Part shown: piece after piece, positions 49,173-58,425 of the stretch
How positions within the stretch are numbered: position 1 is the first letter of the stretch
Layout: every line of letters begins with the position of its first letter
Assembly (NCBI RefSeq): GCF_008932245.1
Contig: NZ_CP034909.1
Coordinates: forward strand, 3,626,235 to 3,690,234
Source of the DNA: Sinorhizobium alkalisoli
Lineage (GTDB): Bacteria; Pseudomonadota; Alphaproteobacteria; Rhizobiales; Rhizobiaceae
Length of the DNA: 64,000 bases
Direction: 5' to 3'
The notes under the pieces: model-generated
The model's database searches: none
Told to the model about the DNA's origin: nothing
Seen by the model: only the letters and a program-made list of their open reading frames with translations
Program-made: the position numbers and the translations under genes

Positions 49173-51125
49173 TTACGCAGCCTTGGTTTCACCCAGTCGC
49201 AGCCACAGATCCACCAGCGCCTTGAACTTCGCCGCCATGTCGGCGACGGCCTGTTCATCGCTCATCGAGCCGGTGAGCCAGGCCTTGGCGGCATCGGCGA
49301 AGATCGTCCGGCCGACCGCGAACCCCTTCACCGTCCTCGATGTCCTAGCGGCGGCAAAGCCGTCCTTCAGGACCTCATAGGGCGCTTCGAGTCCCAGGAG
49401 GACGACGCCCCGGCAGAGGGGATCGCGCGTTTCGATCACGGCATCGATGGCAGCCCAGGCCGCGCGGCTTGCCTGCGGCTCGAGCTTCCACCAATCGGGC
49501 TTCAGGCCCGCATCATAAAGCTCGTTGAGCGCGCGCGGAATGGTCTGGTCGTCGAGCGAGCCGTGCTTGCCGGCGATGATCTCGATCAGGATCTCGCGGC
49601 CGACCTTGCGAGCGGCCTCGAAGGCAGAGCGCAGCTTGGCTATCTGCGCCGCCTTGAGCTCGGCCGGGTCGTCTGGATGGAAGAAGGAGAGCACCTTGAT
49701 GCAATGGTCGACGGGCCAGTCGATCAGGCGGCTACCGAGATCCTGACTGAATTCGAACTGCAGCGGACGTGAGCCTGGAAGTTCGATCGGCTTGGCAATC
49801 CAGAAGTCGCGATGGGCGCCGGCGGCGAAAAGCGCGTCGCGACCATATTTGTCGTCGATCAGCATGCCGAATCCGGGGCGGCCGCCCGCAACATCCGCAG
49901 CCGCCTTGACGGCCAAGGCCTTGAAGGCCGGAATCCGCTCCAGGAGCTCCGAATTTCCTTCGGCGATGTCCTCCAGCTGGCTGCGGTGGTCGATGGCGAG
50001 CGCCATCAGAAGCGGGATCTCGCGCCGGCGTGTCGTCGCCCAGTGGACATGGTTGATCGCCTCGTCCTTTCGCAGCGCCTTTTCCTTGCTGCCGTGCTCG
50101 AGGAAATACTGCAGTTCGACCCAGGTCGGGATCTCCGGTGCGCAGAGCAGGCGGGAGACCGCGAAGGCGCCGCAGGCGTTGGCCCAGGTGGCGGACGTCG
50201 CGTGCGGCTCTCCGGTGAGCCATCCGCGCAGGAAGCCGGACATGAAGGCGTCGCCGGCGCCGAGCACGTTATAGACCTCGATCGGGAAGCCCTTGCCGAC
50301 GATGCCGTCTTCGAGATTGTCCGAAATCGGCCCGTCATAGACGATGCAGCCCATCGGGCCGCGCTTCAGTACGATCGTGGCATCGGAAAGCGAGCGGATG
50401 GTCTTCAGCGCCTGGAGCAGATCGCTTTCGCCCGACGCAATCAGAACCTCCTCCTCCGTGCCGACGATGAGGTTGCAATCGCCAAGCACCGTCTTCAGAT
50501 GCGCCGAGACGAGATCCGAAGCGATGTAGCGGCTCTCGCCCGCGTCATGACCGGCAAGGCCCCAAAGGTTGGGGCGATAGTCGATGTCGAAGACGATCCT
50601 GGCGCCGTTTTCCTTGGCGATTCGCATCGCCTTGCGCTGGGCGGCATCCGTATTCGGCTTGGAGAAATGGGTACCGGTGACAAGGATCGCCCGAGCGGCG
50701 CGGATGAATTCTTCCGAGATGTCGTCTTCTGAGAGCGCGTTGTCGGCGCAATTGTCCCGGTAGAAGAGCAGCGGGAACGATTTCTCGTTTTCGACAGCCA
50801 GGATCGCCAGCGCCGTCAGGCGCTCCGGATCGGTGACGATGCCCCGGGTCTCGACACCTTCGCGTTGCAGCTGCTCGCGAATGAAGCGGCCCATCTGCTC
50901 GTCGCCGACGCGCGTCAACAGCGCCGATTTCAGTCCGAGCCGCGCCGAGCCGACCGAGATGTTGCAGGGGCAACCGCCGACGGACTTGGCGAAGCTTCCC
51001 ACGTCTTCGAGGCGAGTGCCGATCTGCTGGCCGTAAAGGTCGACCGAAGCTCTGCCGATGGTGATGATGTCGAGGGGCTTGGCGCCCAATTCCGATGGAA
51101 TTCCGGCCGATGGAACCTGGCTCAC
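49173..51125 (-). CDS. iolC: Fused 5-dehydro-2-deoxygluconokinase / DKGP aldolase-type protein (IolC with IolJ-like domain)
   Basis: 650 residues. First domain (about 1-330): PfkB-type kinase with DIITIGRASVDLYGQQI, VGGCPCNISVGSARLG and the catalytic GAGDAFMSGFLRGWL. Second domain (about 345-645): DUF2090-type barrel (LMALAIDHRSQLEDIAEG, FFHPDDPAELK, GVVLLGLEAP) that probably cleaves the phosphorylated 2-deoxy-5-ketogluconate to dihydroxyacetone phosphate and malonate semialdehyde. GTG 51125 is chosen because GGGGAGGA lies upstream; an ATG 15 codons earlier has none. The fusion of kinase and aldolase is common in rhizobia. First gene of iolCDEB. Confidence 0.93.
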   Translation of the reverse strand: MSQVPSAGIPSELGAKPLDIITIGRASVDLYGQQIGTRLEDVGSFAKSVGGCPCNISVGSARLGLKSALLTRVGDEQMGRFIREQLQREGVETRGIVTDPERLTALAILAVENEKSFPLLFYRDNCADNALSEDDISEEFIRAARAILVTGTHFSKPNTDAAQRKAMRIAKENGARIVFDIDYRPNLWGLAGHDAGESRYIASDLVSAHLKTVLGDCNLIVGTEEEVLIASGESDLLQALKTIRSLSDATIVLKRGPMGCIVYDGPISDNLEDGIVGKGFPIEVYNVLGAGDAFMSGFLRGWLTGEPHATSATWANACGAFAVSRLLCAPEIPTWVELQYFLEHGSKEKALRKDEAINHVHWATTRRREIPLLMALAIDHRSQLEDIAEGNSELLERIPAFKALAVKAAADVAGGRPGFGMLIDDKYGRDALFAAGAHRDFWIAKPIELPGSRPLQFEFSQDLGSRLIDWPVDHCIKVLSFFHPDDPAELKAAQIAKLRSAFEAARKVGREILIEIIAGKHGSLDDQTIPRALNELYDAGLKPDWWKLEPQASRAAWAAIDAVIETRDPLCRGVVLLGLEAPYEVLKDGFAAARTSRTVKGFAVGRTIFADAAKAWLTGSMSDEQAVADMAAKFKALVDLWLRLGETKAA

Positions 51126-51222
51126 TGCTTCCTCCCCGCGGGCGCCCTGCCGGCGCCGACAGTTATCCATATGTAATGGGCGATGAGGTTATGAAACATA
51201 AATTCCGTCACTTCGTCAATAT

Positions 51223-51236
51223 GGAATTTCTATTCT
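51223..51236. promoter_or_regulatory. Putative IolR operator upstream of iolC
   Basis: GGAA-TTTCTA-TTCT, preceded by TCAATAT, between iolC and iolR and overlapping the iolR stop. The reported IolR motif of S. meliloti is GGAA-N6-TTCC; the last base differs. The same 20-bp context, TCAATATGGAAT..TATTC, is found at 53534-53547. Confidence 0.55.
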
Positions 51237-52098
51237 ATAATGGTTTCCCGGCTTCGGCGTGGCGGCGGCGCTTCTCGGCGATCGCCACGGTAAGCGCCAT
51301 GGCGAAGGCCATGCTGGCGGAAAGCGAGCGAAAGCCGGCATGATCTGCCTCCACCAATTCGAACCAAACCTTGGAAGATTCGGCGAGCGGGGAAAATGCG
51401 GAGTCGGTCAGCGATACGACCGGCACTTTGCGATTGGCGAGGAAGCGTGCCTGGGTGGCGCTCTCCGAGGCATAGGGCGAGAAGCTGACGGCGAAGGCGG
51501 CATCCTGCCTCGTCGCCATCGCCAGCATGTCGTCGTCGATGCCGGCGGCCGTGCCCACATGCTGGTACTTCACCCTAAGCTTGCCGAAGGCATAGGCCAT
51601 ATAGCTGGAGATCGGATAGGAGCGGCGTTTGGCGATCAGATAGATGGTATCCGCCTTGGCGAGGATGTCGACAGCCCGTTCGAAAGCCTGCGGACCGATC
51701 GAGGTTGCAACATTGTCGAGCGAACGGTGGGCGGCCGCGACGAAGCCGTTGAAGATCGAGCCGCTTTCGAGCTTGCTGTGATCGTTGCCGCGCAGCGCCT
51801 TCAGCCGGTCCTCGTAACCGGGCGTGCGCTCGCGCAGGCGCGCGCGAAAGATCTGCTGCAGGCTTGAAAAGCCCTCAAAGCCGAAATGTTGGGCAAAGCG
51901 CACCAACGTCGAAGGCTGGACATCGGCGGACGTGGCAATGCTCGCCGCCGTGCCGAAGGCGATTTCGTCAGGATGATCGAGCGAATAGGCGGCGACCTGC
52001 TTCAGGCGCTTCGGCAGTTGCGCCTTGCGCTCGAGAATGACGGCCTTCAGCGCCTCGAAGTCCTGGGGGATATCGGTGCTCGACTCCGGTGTTGGCAT
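51235..52098 (-). CDS. iolR: RpiR/MurR family repressor of inositol catabolism
   Basis: 287 residues. N-terminal RpiR-type helix-turn-helix (LKQVAAYSLDHPDEIAFGTA then SADVQPSTLVRFAQHFGFEG) and a C-terminal SIS sugar-phosphate-binding domain (DTIYLIAKRRSYPISSYMAYA..). Its position directly upstream of iolC fits the IolR of Sinorhizobium, known to repress iol genes. The effector is probably an inositol catabolite. Confidence 0.9.
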   Translation of the reverse strand: MPTPESSTDIPQDFEALKAVILERKAQLPKRLKQVAAYSLDHPDEIAFGTAASIATSADVQPSTLVRFAQHFGFEGFSSLQQIFRARLRERTPGYEDRLKALRGNDHSKLESGSIFNGFVAAAHRSLDNVATSIGPQAFERAVDILAKADTIYLIAKRRSYPISSYMAYAFGKLRVKYQHVGTAAGIDDDMLAMATRQDAAFAVSFSPYASESATQARFLANRKVPVVSLTDSAFSPLAESSKVWFELVEADHAGFRSLSASMAFAMALTVAIAEKRRRHAEAGKPL

Positions 52099-52213
52099 CG
52101 TTCAGCGTCTCCAAGTCCTCGCGTGCGCGCTCGTGTTGCGTTTGCCTCATCGTAATCGATCAGGAGCGTTCTGGATAGAACGGACGTTCCATTTTAAGTG
52201 CCTTTCCCAGGCC

Positions 52214-52323
52214 TTACAGCGCCGCGCGTCAGACGCGTCAGACGCGCAAAGGACGCCTTAACTCTTTGAAGCCGCGCATCGTACGTCCCGAAAATCGGGC
52301 CCGACCTTCGGGTCGATGCGCTG
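52214..52323 (-). repeat. RIME-type repeat with second palindrome
   Basis: TTACAGCGCCGCGCGTCAGACGCGTCAGACGCGCAAAGG, split as two hairpin arms, followed by CCCGAAAATCGGGCCCGACC..GGGTCGATGCGCTG. Same second palindrome as at 36990-37027 and 55962-55999. Between the iol oxidoreductase gene and iolR. Confidence 0.65.
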
Positions 52324-52331
52324 AACGCGGA

Positions 52332-53462
52332 TCAGCCGACGTCGACCCACCTGTTGCTGCGAGCGGATTGATACGTAGCGGATAGCACTTTCTGAACTTC
52401 GTAGCCCTCCCGGAAATCCGTCGTCGGCCTGCGGCCATTGACGATGGCGTCGAGGAACTCGTTCACTTCGATCGCCTTCAACTCGTTGAAACCGATCTGA
52501 TGGCCGGGCGCCACGCAGAACGCACCATAAGGGGGGTGCTCGGGTCCCGCCCAGATGGTGCGGAAGCCGCGGCTGCGTACATCGTCGCCGGCATAATAGA
52601 TCCTGATTTCGTTCAGTCGCTCCTGGGTAAAGACGATGCTGCCCTTGGAGCCGTAGATTTCGAAATCATGCTGCATCTTCCGGCCGGTGGCTATCCAGTT
52701 CGCCTCCAAGCTGCCGCTCGCGCCGCTATCGAAGCGGACGAAGGCGCGGGCGATGTCGTCGACCTCGACGGCGCGTGTCTCGGTCGCGCCTCGCGAAACG
52801 GGGCGCTCGGGGATATGGATGACCGTCTCGGCGAGCACCGACCTGATCGGCCCGACAAGGTGGCGCATGCAGGCGATCATATGGCTGCCGATATCGGCGA
52901 GAGCCCCGCCACCGCTGCGCGGGTCGAGGCGCCATGCCCAGGGAATACTGGCATCGGCCATGAAGTCTTCCGCGTGGACGCCACGGAAAGAGCGGATATC
53001 GCCGATCTCGCCGCTTTCGATGATCTCCTTGGCAAGGAAGATCAGCGGATTTTTCAGATAGTTGAAGCCGACCTGCGTGACGACGCCGGCCCTTTCGGCA
53101 GCGGCGAGCATCTCAGCGCAGTCGTCGACCGTAGGCGCCAGTGGCTTTTCGCAATAAACGTGCTTGCCATGCGCGACCGCCGCAAGCGCCATCTCCTTGT
53201 GCATCAGGTTGGGCGTGGTGATGTCGATGACGTCGATATCGGGGTCGGCCAGGAGCTCGCGCCAGTCGGCCGTCGCCTTGCGGAAGCCGAGCCGCGCGCG
53301 TGCGGCTTCGGCGCTCTCGGCAGTCACGTCCGCCACCGACACGAGGTCGATTTCGTAAGGCAAGTCGAAGACCCGCGCCGCGATGGTGAAGCCGAGCGCA
53401 TGGGCTTTGCCCATGAAACCGGTCCCGATCAGGCCTACACCCAATCTGCGTTTGTCGCTCAT
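52332..53462 (-). CDS. Gfo/Idh/MocA family oxidoreductase of the iol locus
   Basis: 376 residues. N-terminal VGLIGTGFMGKAHALGFTIA Rossmann motif; CEKPLAPTVDDCAEML contains the EKP motif (about residue 97); the C-terminal domain has GGGALADIGSHMIACMRHLV with the catalytic Asp-Gly-Ser-His block. The rhizobial iol neighbourhood carries a similar gene. It may oxidise an inositol isomer or a related cyclitol. An upstream IolR-like site supports regulation with the pathway. Confidence 0.88.
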   Translation of the reverse strand: MSDKRRLGVGLIGTGFMGKAHALGFTIAARVFDLPYEIDLVSVADVTAESAEAARARLGFRKATADWRELLADPDIDVIDITTPNLMHKEMALAAVAHGKHVYCEKPLAPTVDDCAEMLAAAERAGVVTQVGFNYLKNPLIFLAKEIIESGEIGDIRSFRGVHAEDFMADASIPWAWRLDPRSGGGALADIGSHMIACMRHLVGPIRSVLAETVIHIPERPVSRGATETRAVEVDDIARAFVRFDSGASGSLEANWIATGRKMQHDFEIYGSKGSIVFTQERLNEIRIYYAGDDVRSRGFRTIWAGPEHPPYGAFCVAPGHQIGFNELKAIEVNEFLDAIVNGRRPTTDFREGYEVQKVLSATYQSARSNRWVDVG

Positions 53463-53533
53463 CTCGTCTCCTCCCGGGGCAGCGGCCTCATGATCGAAGA
53501 AAATGAAATGAACTGTGCGATCAATGTCAATAT

Positions 53534-53547
53534 GGAATATTTATTCG
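53534..53547. promoter_or_regulatory. Putative IolR operator upstream of the oxidoreductase gene
   Basis: GGAA-TATTTA-TTCG, preceded by GTCAATAT, 72 bp upstream of the divergent start of the Gfo/Idh gene (53462). Matches the site at 51223-51236 in its flank (TCAATATGGAAT) and 3' part (TATTC). Confidence 0.5.
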
Positions 53548-53574
53548 AAAACTTCCTCGGCAGCTGGGGAATGC

Positions 53575-53676
53575 AGCGCCGCGGGTCTTTTCAGACGCGC
53601 AAAGGCCGCTGTAGCACTTTGAATTGCTGCATGTCCTTTTCCTCGAATGGAGGTCGATTAAGGAGAGATGCAGTAG
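53575..53676 (-). repeat. RIME-type palindromic repeat, reverse orientation
   Basis: GCGCCGCGGGTCTTTTCAGACGCGC..CGCTGTAGCACTTTGAATTGCTGCATGTCC, split as hairpin arms, then GGAGGTCGATTAAGGAGAGATGCAGTAG. Almost the mirror image of the copy at 17948-18060. Confidence 0.7.
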
Positions 53677-53831
53677 CGCGTCAGGCCGCCGGACGTCATC
53701 ACCAAAAGGCGAATTCGTTAACGCAATTTTACCATGTTTCGCGGCAAGATCGCCGCTGACGATGGTTGACGAATCGCCCCATTACCGCGCGGATTGGGGA
53801 AAACGTCCAGACGTACCGGAGTGATTGACGC

Positions 53832-54677
53832 ATGTGCCGTTGGGCCGCCTATCGTGGAGAACCGCTCTATCTGGAGGAACTGGTAACGTCTCCGGCGCAC
53901 TCGCTGATCGAGCAATCCCATTGCGCGACCCGTGCAAAGACGGCCACCAATGGCGACGGCTTCGGCATCGCCTGGTATGGCGATCGTCCGGAGCCAGGGC
54001 GCTATCGCGACATCCTGCCCGCCTGGTCCGATTGCAACCTGAGAAGCATCGCGCGGCAAATCCGCTCACGCCTGTTCCTCGCCCATGTGCGCGCGGCGAC
54101 CGGCGGCGGTACGCGCCGCGACAATTGCCACCCCTTCGTCCATGGCCGCTGGTGCTTCATGCACAATGGCCAGATCGGCGATTTCGAGCATCTGCGCCGG
54201 CCGATGGAAAACATGCTCGACAACGATCTCTACGCGGCGCGCACCGGCACCACCGATTCGGAACTGCTCTTCCTTCTGGCGCTGCAGTTCGGTCTCGACG
54301 GCGATCCGCTCGGCGCCATGGCGGAGGCGCTCGGCTTCGTCGAGCGGCTTGCCGAAGAGATGGAACGGCCGGCACTCGTCCGCTTCACGGCCGCCTTCTC
54401 GAACGGAGATGAACTCTATGCGGTTCGCTATGCCTCCGACCAGAAGGCGCCGACGCTCTACGCCGCACCGATGGGGGAGAATGGCGGCTATTGCCTCGTG
54501 TCCGAGCCGCTCAACGACGATAATGCCTGGGCCGAGATCCCCGACGGCTCCGCGGTGGTCGTCGGCGAAAACGGCGTCGATGTGCTTCTCTTCGGGGCAG
54601 CCGATATTGCCGTTCGCGAGCGTCTTGCGGTCGCGGCGGTTCCGCCTGCTGCGGCAGGCAATCTGCAATTGAACTGA
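53832..54677 (+). CDS. Class II glutamine amidotransferase
   Basis: 281 residues. N-terminal nucleophile hydrolase with Cys2 exposed after Met removal (MCRWAAYRG), ATNGDGFGIAWYGD, FLAHVRAATGG, NCHPFVHGRWCFMHNGQI and DSELLFLLAL. Resembles the YafJ-type glutamine amidotransferases, which supply ammonia to unknown acceptors. Length normal. Only 7 bp separate its end from the convergent coaBC. Partner enzyme unknown. Confidence 0.88.
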   Translation: MCRWAAYRGEPLYLEELVTSPAHSLIEQSHCATRAKTATNGDGFGIAWYGDRPEPGRYRDILPAWSDCNLRSIARQIRSRLFLAHVRAATGGGTRRDNCHPFVHGRWCFMHNGQIGDFEHLRRPMENMLDNDLYAARTGTTDSELLFLLALQFGLDGDPLGAMAEALGFVERLAEEMERPALVRFTAAFSNGDELYAVRYASDQKAPTLYAAPMGENGGYCLVSEPLNDDNAWAEIPDGSAVVVGENGVDVLLFGAADIAVRERLAVAAVPPAAAGNLQLN

Positions 54678-54684
54678 GTAGATA

Positions 54685-55908
54685 TCAGACGGAAAGTCTC
54701 GCGGCGATCAGCGCCGCGAGTCTCTCGGCCACCTCGTCCTTGCCCATCTCCGGCCAGTCCTCCGTGCCGTCGCGGCCGACCAGCTTCACCGTATTGCGCT
54801 CGCCCCCCATGATCCCGGTTGACGGCGAAACGTCGTTGGCAAGGATGTAATCGGCGCCTTTCCGTTCGAGCTTCGTTCGGCCGTTGTCGGCGACATTCTC
54901 CGTCTCGGCGGCAAAGCCGATCACCAGCTTGGGGCGCGAGGCGTGGTGGCCGACTGTCTTCAATATGTCCGGGTTCTCGGCAAGCAGGAGCGGCTGCGGG
55001 GCCTCGCCCGGCCGCTTCTTGATCTTGTTGCCGGCGGTCGCGGCCACGCGCCAGTCGGCGACGGCGGCGACCATCACGGCAATATCGGCCGGAAGTGCGG
55101 CGAGCACCGCATCGCGCATCTCCTCGGCACGCTCGACGTGGACGACGCGTACACCCACGGGATTCGGGATCGTCACCGGCCCCGACACGAGGGTGACCTC
55201 CGCTCCAAGTCTCGCAAGCGCCGCCGCGATCGCATGACCCTGCTTGCCGGAAGAGCGATTGGCGATATAGCGCACCGGATCGATGGGTTCATGCGTCGGC
55301 CCGGAGGTGACGATCGCCTTTCGCCCGGCAAGCGGTCTTTCTTCCCGGACGAGCAATCGCTCGATCGCGGCGACGATCTCGAGGGGCTCGGCCATTCGGC
55401 CTTCGCCCGCCTCGCCGCTCTCGGCCATTTCCCCTGCGGCCGGGCCGACGAAAAAGATGCCGTCGCCGGCAAGGGTCGCACGGTTGCGGCGTGTCGCCGG
55501 GTGCATCCACATCCTCGGGTTCATGGCCGGCGCGGCGAGCACCGGCCGGTCGGTCGCAAGCAGCACGGTCGAGGCAAGGTCGTCGGCATGGCCATGGGCC
55601 ATCTTCGCCATCAGATCCGCCGTGGCGGGCGCAACAACGACGAGGTTGCAATCGCGGGCGAGGCGGATATGGCCGACGTCCTGCTCGTCCTCGCGCGAAA
55701 AGAGATCGGTGAACACATGGGAGGCGGAGAGCGCGCCGACGGCGAGCGGCGTCACGAATTGTTGCGCACCGGCCGTCATCACCGGCCGAACTTCCGCCCC
55801 GCGCTCGCGCAGTCGCCGGATGAGGTCGAGGCTCTTATAGGCCGCGATACCGCCGGAGATGATGAGAAGAATGCGCTTGCCAGCCAATGTCGTTTCGTTT
55901 GGGATCAT
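54685..55908 (-). CDS. coaBC: Bifunctional phosphopantothenoylcysteine decarboxylase / phosphopantothenate-cysteine ligase
   Basis: 407 residues. N-terminal CoaC domain: flavin-dependent decarboxylase with ILLIISGGIAAYKSLDLIRR and LAAPAMNPRMWMHP (catalytic motif). C-terminal CoaB domain: IVTSGPTHEPIDPVRYIANR and GHAIAAALARLGAEVTLVSGP. Adds cysteine to 4'-phosphopantothenate and decarboxylates it, in CoA synthesis. Normal length and domain order. Confidence 0.96.
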   Translation of the reverse strand: MIPNETTLAGKRILLIISGGIAAYKSLDLIRRLRERGAEVRPVMTAGAQQFVTPLAVGALSASHVFTDLFSREDEQDVGHIRLARDCNLVVVAPATADLMAKMAHGHADDLASTVLLATDRPVLAAPAMNPRMWMHPATRRNRATLAGDGIFFVGPAAGEMAESGEAGEGRMAEPLEIVAAIERLLVREERPLAGRKAIVTSGPTHEPIDPVRYIANRSSGKQGHAIAAALARLGAEVTLVSGPVTIPNPVGVRVVHVERAEEMRDAVLAALPADIAVMVAAVADWRVAATAGNKIKKRPGEAPQPLLLAENPDILKTVGHHASRPKLVIGFAAETENVADNGRTKLERKGADYILANDVSPSTGIMGGERNTVKLVGRDGTEDWPEMGKDEVAERLAALIAARLSV

Positions 55909-55961
55909 TCCGCTTCGGCCTGTCGCCGCTCCCGTTCTTTGACGGCGAACCTAGCGCAACG

Positions 55962-56052
55962 GCCCGAAAATCGGAACCGATTTCGAAAGGCTCGATGCGC
56001 AGATTCAAAGAGTTGCAGCGACTTGGCGCGTCTGAAAAGATGGGCGGCGCCG
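55962..56052 (+). repeat. RIME-type repeat with second palindrome
   Basis: CCCGAAAATCGGAACCGATTTCG..CTCGATGCGCAG (55962-56000) followed by ATTCAAAGAGTTGCAGCG and GGCGCGTCTGAAAAG. Same pieces as at 52214-52323, in the opposite order of reading. Downstream of coaBC start, before the PEBP-family gene. Confidence 0.6.
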
Positions 56053-56164
56053 TGGCCGAGGGGGCGGCCGTGTGCGTTGGAGCGCCCCCCCCGAGCGGGG
56101 CGGAAGGAAAATGCGCCAGCGGTGGGGAGCCGCCACCGGCAGGGCACTTTGCCCGGAGTGCGCG

Positions 56165-56707
56165 TCAGCGCTCGTATTCGACCTCGATCGTCGCCTGGTC
56201 GAGTGAATTTGCCCGGACGAAGAAACCAACCATGGCGGCGGGTACCTTGCCATCGAGGGGGAGCTTGTCGAGCGACAGCGCGTGCACGGTGAACTGGTAG
56301 CGGTGCGGTCCATGACCTTCGGGCGGGCAAGCACCGCCATAACCTGAGGCGCCGAAATCGGTGCGGCCTTCCACCGCGCGTGCTGGAAGTTTCTTGTCTC
56401 CGCTCGCTCCGCTTGCGAGCTCCGTGACATTGGCGGCGAGGTTGAACACCGTCCAGTGCCACCAGCCGGAACCCGTGGGCGCATCCGGATCATAGGCCAT
56501 GATGGCGAAGCTCTTGGTGTCCGCCGGCGCACCCGACCATGAAAGGTGCGGCGAGATATTCCCCCCGCTGCAACCGAAGCCGTTGAAGACTTGCGCATTG
56601 GCCATGGTCTCGCCGGGCGTCAGATCCTTCGAAGTCAGTTTCATTTCGGCCTGGGCGGCCGTGGCGCCGAGCAAGCTCAGGCCGAGAATTGCAATGATGA
56701 AGCGCAT
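56165..56707 (-). CDS. YbhB/YbcL-type PEBP family exported protein
   Basis: 180 residues. Signal peptide MRFIIAILGLSLLGATAAQA, then the PEBP fold: NGFGCSGGNISPHLSWSGAP, SFAIMAYDPDAPTGSGWWHW and PPEGHGPHRYQFTVHALSL. These are typical of the bacterial Raf-kinase-inhibitor-like family; the biochemical role is uncertain. Located between an AraC-type gene and coaBC, same strand; the AraC start is upstream. Confidence 0.9.
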   Translation of the reverse strand: MRFIIAILGLSLLGATAAQAEMKLTSKDLTPGETMANAQVFNGFGCSGGNISPHLSWSGAPADTKSFAIMAYDPDAPTGSGWWHWTVFNLAANVTELASGASGDKKLPARAVEGRTDFGASGYGGACPPEGHGPHRYQFTVHALSLDKLPLDGKVPAAMVGFFVRANSLDQATIEVEYER

Positions 56708-56739
56708 GGTGTTTTCCTGCAGTTACGAACGCAGCAGGC

Positions 56740-57600
56740 CTACTGCTCAACGGAGATTTCGTCTCTCCCGATCCGCGCAACTTCTGTCCCAATTCGCTCA
56801 ATTATATCCGGATCTCCCCGCACGTCGCGCGGATTGACGCCAAATCGCTCCTTGAAGCGTACCGCAAATTGGGATGGAGAGTCGTATCCGACTGCCAAGG
56901 CGACGTGGGCGACGGGCAGGGTCGTCGTATGCAGGAGAGCCAGGGCACGTGTCATGCGGGTGTCGCTCAAGGTTTCGGTGAAACTGGTATTTTCCGCGGC
57001 CAGCTTGCGCCGCAACGTCGCCTCGCTCATGTGGAAGCTGCGGGCGGCGTGCCCGGAAGTCCAGTCGTAGGCCGGGTCCTTCTCGATCATCTGGCGCAGG
57101 CGGTCCTGCAAAAGCAGGTCTCCACGCTCGCCCAATATGGCCCCGCCGAGCGCGAACCAGGTAATGAGTTCCATCAGGCGCACCGAAGCCACGGCGGCGG
57201 GCAATGTCGCCAATCTTTCGGGAGAAGAGCAAAAGTCGAACAGCGCCACCGCCTCGACGGGTAGATCCCGAGCCTTCATGGGAACCGCCGTCCGCGGGGG
57301 CGTGATGCAGCCGACGCGAAGATAGGTCTCTTCGAATAAGGAACGGGGGATTGGCAGGACACGCGCTTCATAGTTCTGAGGTGACTTGGGAATGTTCTCC
57401 ATCGTCATGGGCCGATGGTCGGGCAACAGGCCAAATTCGCCGGCCAGGAGGCGCAGAGAGGTATCGCGGACGACCACGACCTTGGTTCCCGAACGCACCT
57501 GGACAAGAACCGGCATTGTGCTCACGAGACGATGAAAACATGCTCGTCCCCTTTGGCGGAGGAAGGCACCGTTTGGAAGAGAAGGGGCTTCGTGCTTCAT
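56740..57600 (-). CDS. AraC family transcriptional regulator
   Basis: 286 residues. The N-terminal part resembles the AraC-type arabinose-binding region without recognisable ligand residues; the C-terminal half carries two helix-turn-helix motifs, SFHMSEATLRRKLAAENTSF and PVAHVALAVGYDSPSQFAVR, and ends FGVNPRDVRG. Likely controls the PEBP-family gene 32 bp downstream on the same strand. Effector unknown. Confidence 0.88.
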   Translation of the reverse strand: MKHEAPSLPNGAFLRQRGRACFHRLVSTMPVLVQVRSGTKVVVVRDTSLRLLAGEFGLLPDHRPMTMENIPKSPQNYEARVLPIPRSLFEETYLRVGCITPPRTAVPMKARDLPVEAVALFDFCSSPERLATLPAAVASVRLMELITWFALGGAILGERGDLLLQDRLRQMIEKDPAYDWTSGHAARSFHMSEATLRRKLAAENTSFTETLSDTRMTRALALLHTTTLPVAHVALAVGYDSPSQFAVRFKERFGVNPRDVRGDPDIIERIGTEVARIGRDEISVEQ

Positions 57601-57714
57601 GAGTCTTCTGGTCTTCAGTTGTCGGACGGCATGACATTTTCGGAGGGCCGCCGCAAGGAGCAGGGGCTGTGACCGGTCCGCTCTTGCCTGCCGGCCGGAA
57701 GGGCCGCTTTCCGA

Positions 57715-58218
57715 CTACTCTCTGATCCGCGCCATGGCGAAGACGTCCGCGAGCATCCCGTCACGCAGAGCGTAGGATTTCAATACGCCCTCCGTGACGA
57801 ACCCCGCCTGGCGGTAGAGCCCGATTGCCGCCTCGTTCTCGGTGAAAACCGTAAGCTCGAGGCGCGCGATGCCGAGCCAGCGGTCGGCGGCCTCGATCAG
57901 GGCGTTGAGCATCGCCCTGCCGATACCGCGTCGGCGATAATCGTCGTGGACCGACATGCCGAGTTCGGCGGCATGCTGGCGCCGGCCTTTGTGACGATGC
58001 AGTCCCGCAAGGCCGACGATCGTTTCCTCGATCTCCGCGACGATGACCATGTCGCCTTCTCCTCGGTTCTCGAGCCATTCGCGCGTCCGTTCCGGCGGTG
58101 CGAAGGGTTGGCGCAGCGTTCCTGCCCGGACGCCCGGCAGATCCCTGAGGAGGGCGAGCGCCTTCCAGTCGGCAACGGATGCGGCACGAATGTGGAGATC
58201 AGGCGATGGTGCATTCAT
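57715..58218 (-). CDS. GNAT family N-acetyltransferase
   Basis: 167 residues. HIRAASVADWKALALLRDLP at the N-terminus, the acetyl-CoA motif AELGMSVHDDYRRRGIGRAM and the C-terminal LTVFTENEAAIGLYRQAGF, with the family's final basic tail. Start chosen as ATG 58218 (MNAPSPDLHIRAA); the longer frame starts in intergenic sequence. Divergent from nothing obvious; 207 bp from ubiB. Substrate unknown. Confidence 0.88.
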   Translation of the reverse strand: MNAPSPDLHIRAASVADWKALALLRDLPGVRAGTLRQPFAPPERTREWLENRGEGDMVIVAEIEETIVGLAGLHRHKGRRQHAAELGMSVHDDYRRRGIGRAMLNALIEAADRWLGIARLELTVFTENEAAIGLYRQAGFVTEGVLKSYALRDGMLADVFAMARIRE

Positions 58219-58425
58219 TGTCTCGTTTCCTCTGTCGATAGATCCGAGGAAACAGAGCCCGGCCCTGCTCGCTCGGCAGGGTTGGCTGGAGAACAGTTCG
58301 CTTAAGACAACAGCTCTCCCGCATGCCCTGAGGTCTGCGCGGTCACCATCATCACGAGCAAGAAGCGACTGTCCATGGGCGGACATTATTCCACGTTGCG
58401 GGAATTGAGAAGAGCTATTTGGCGC

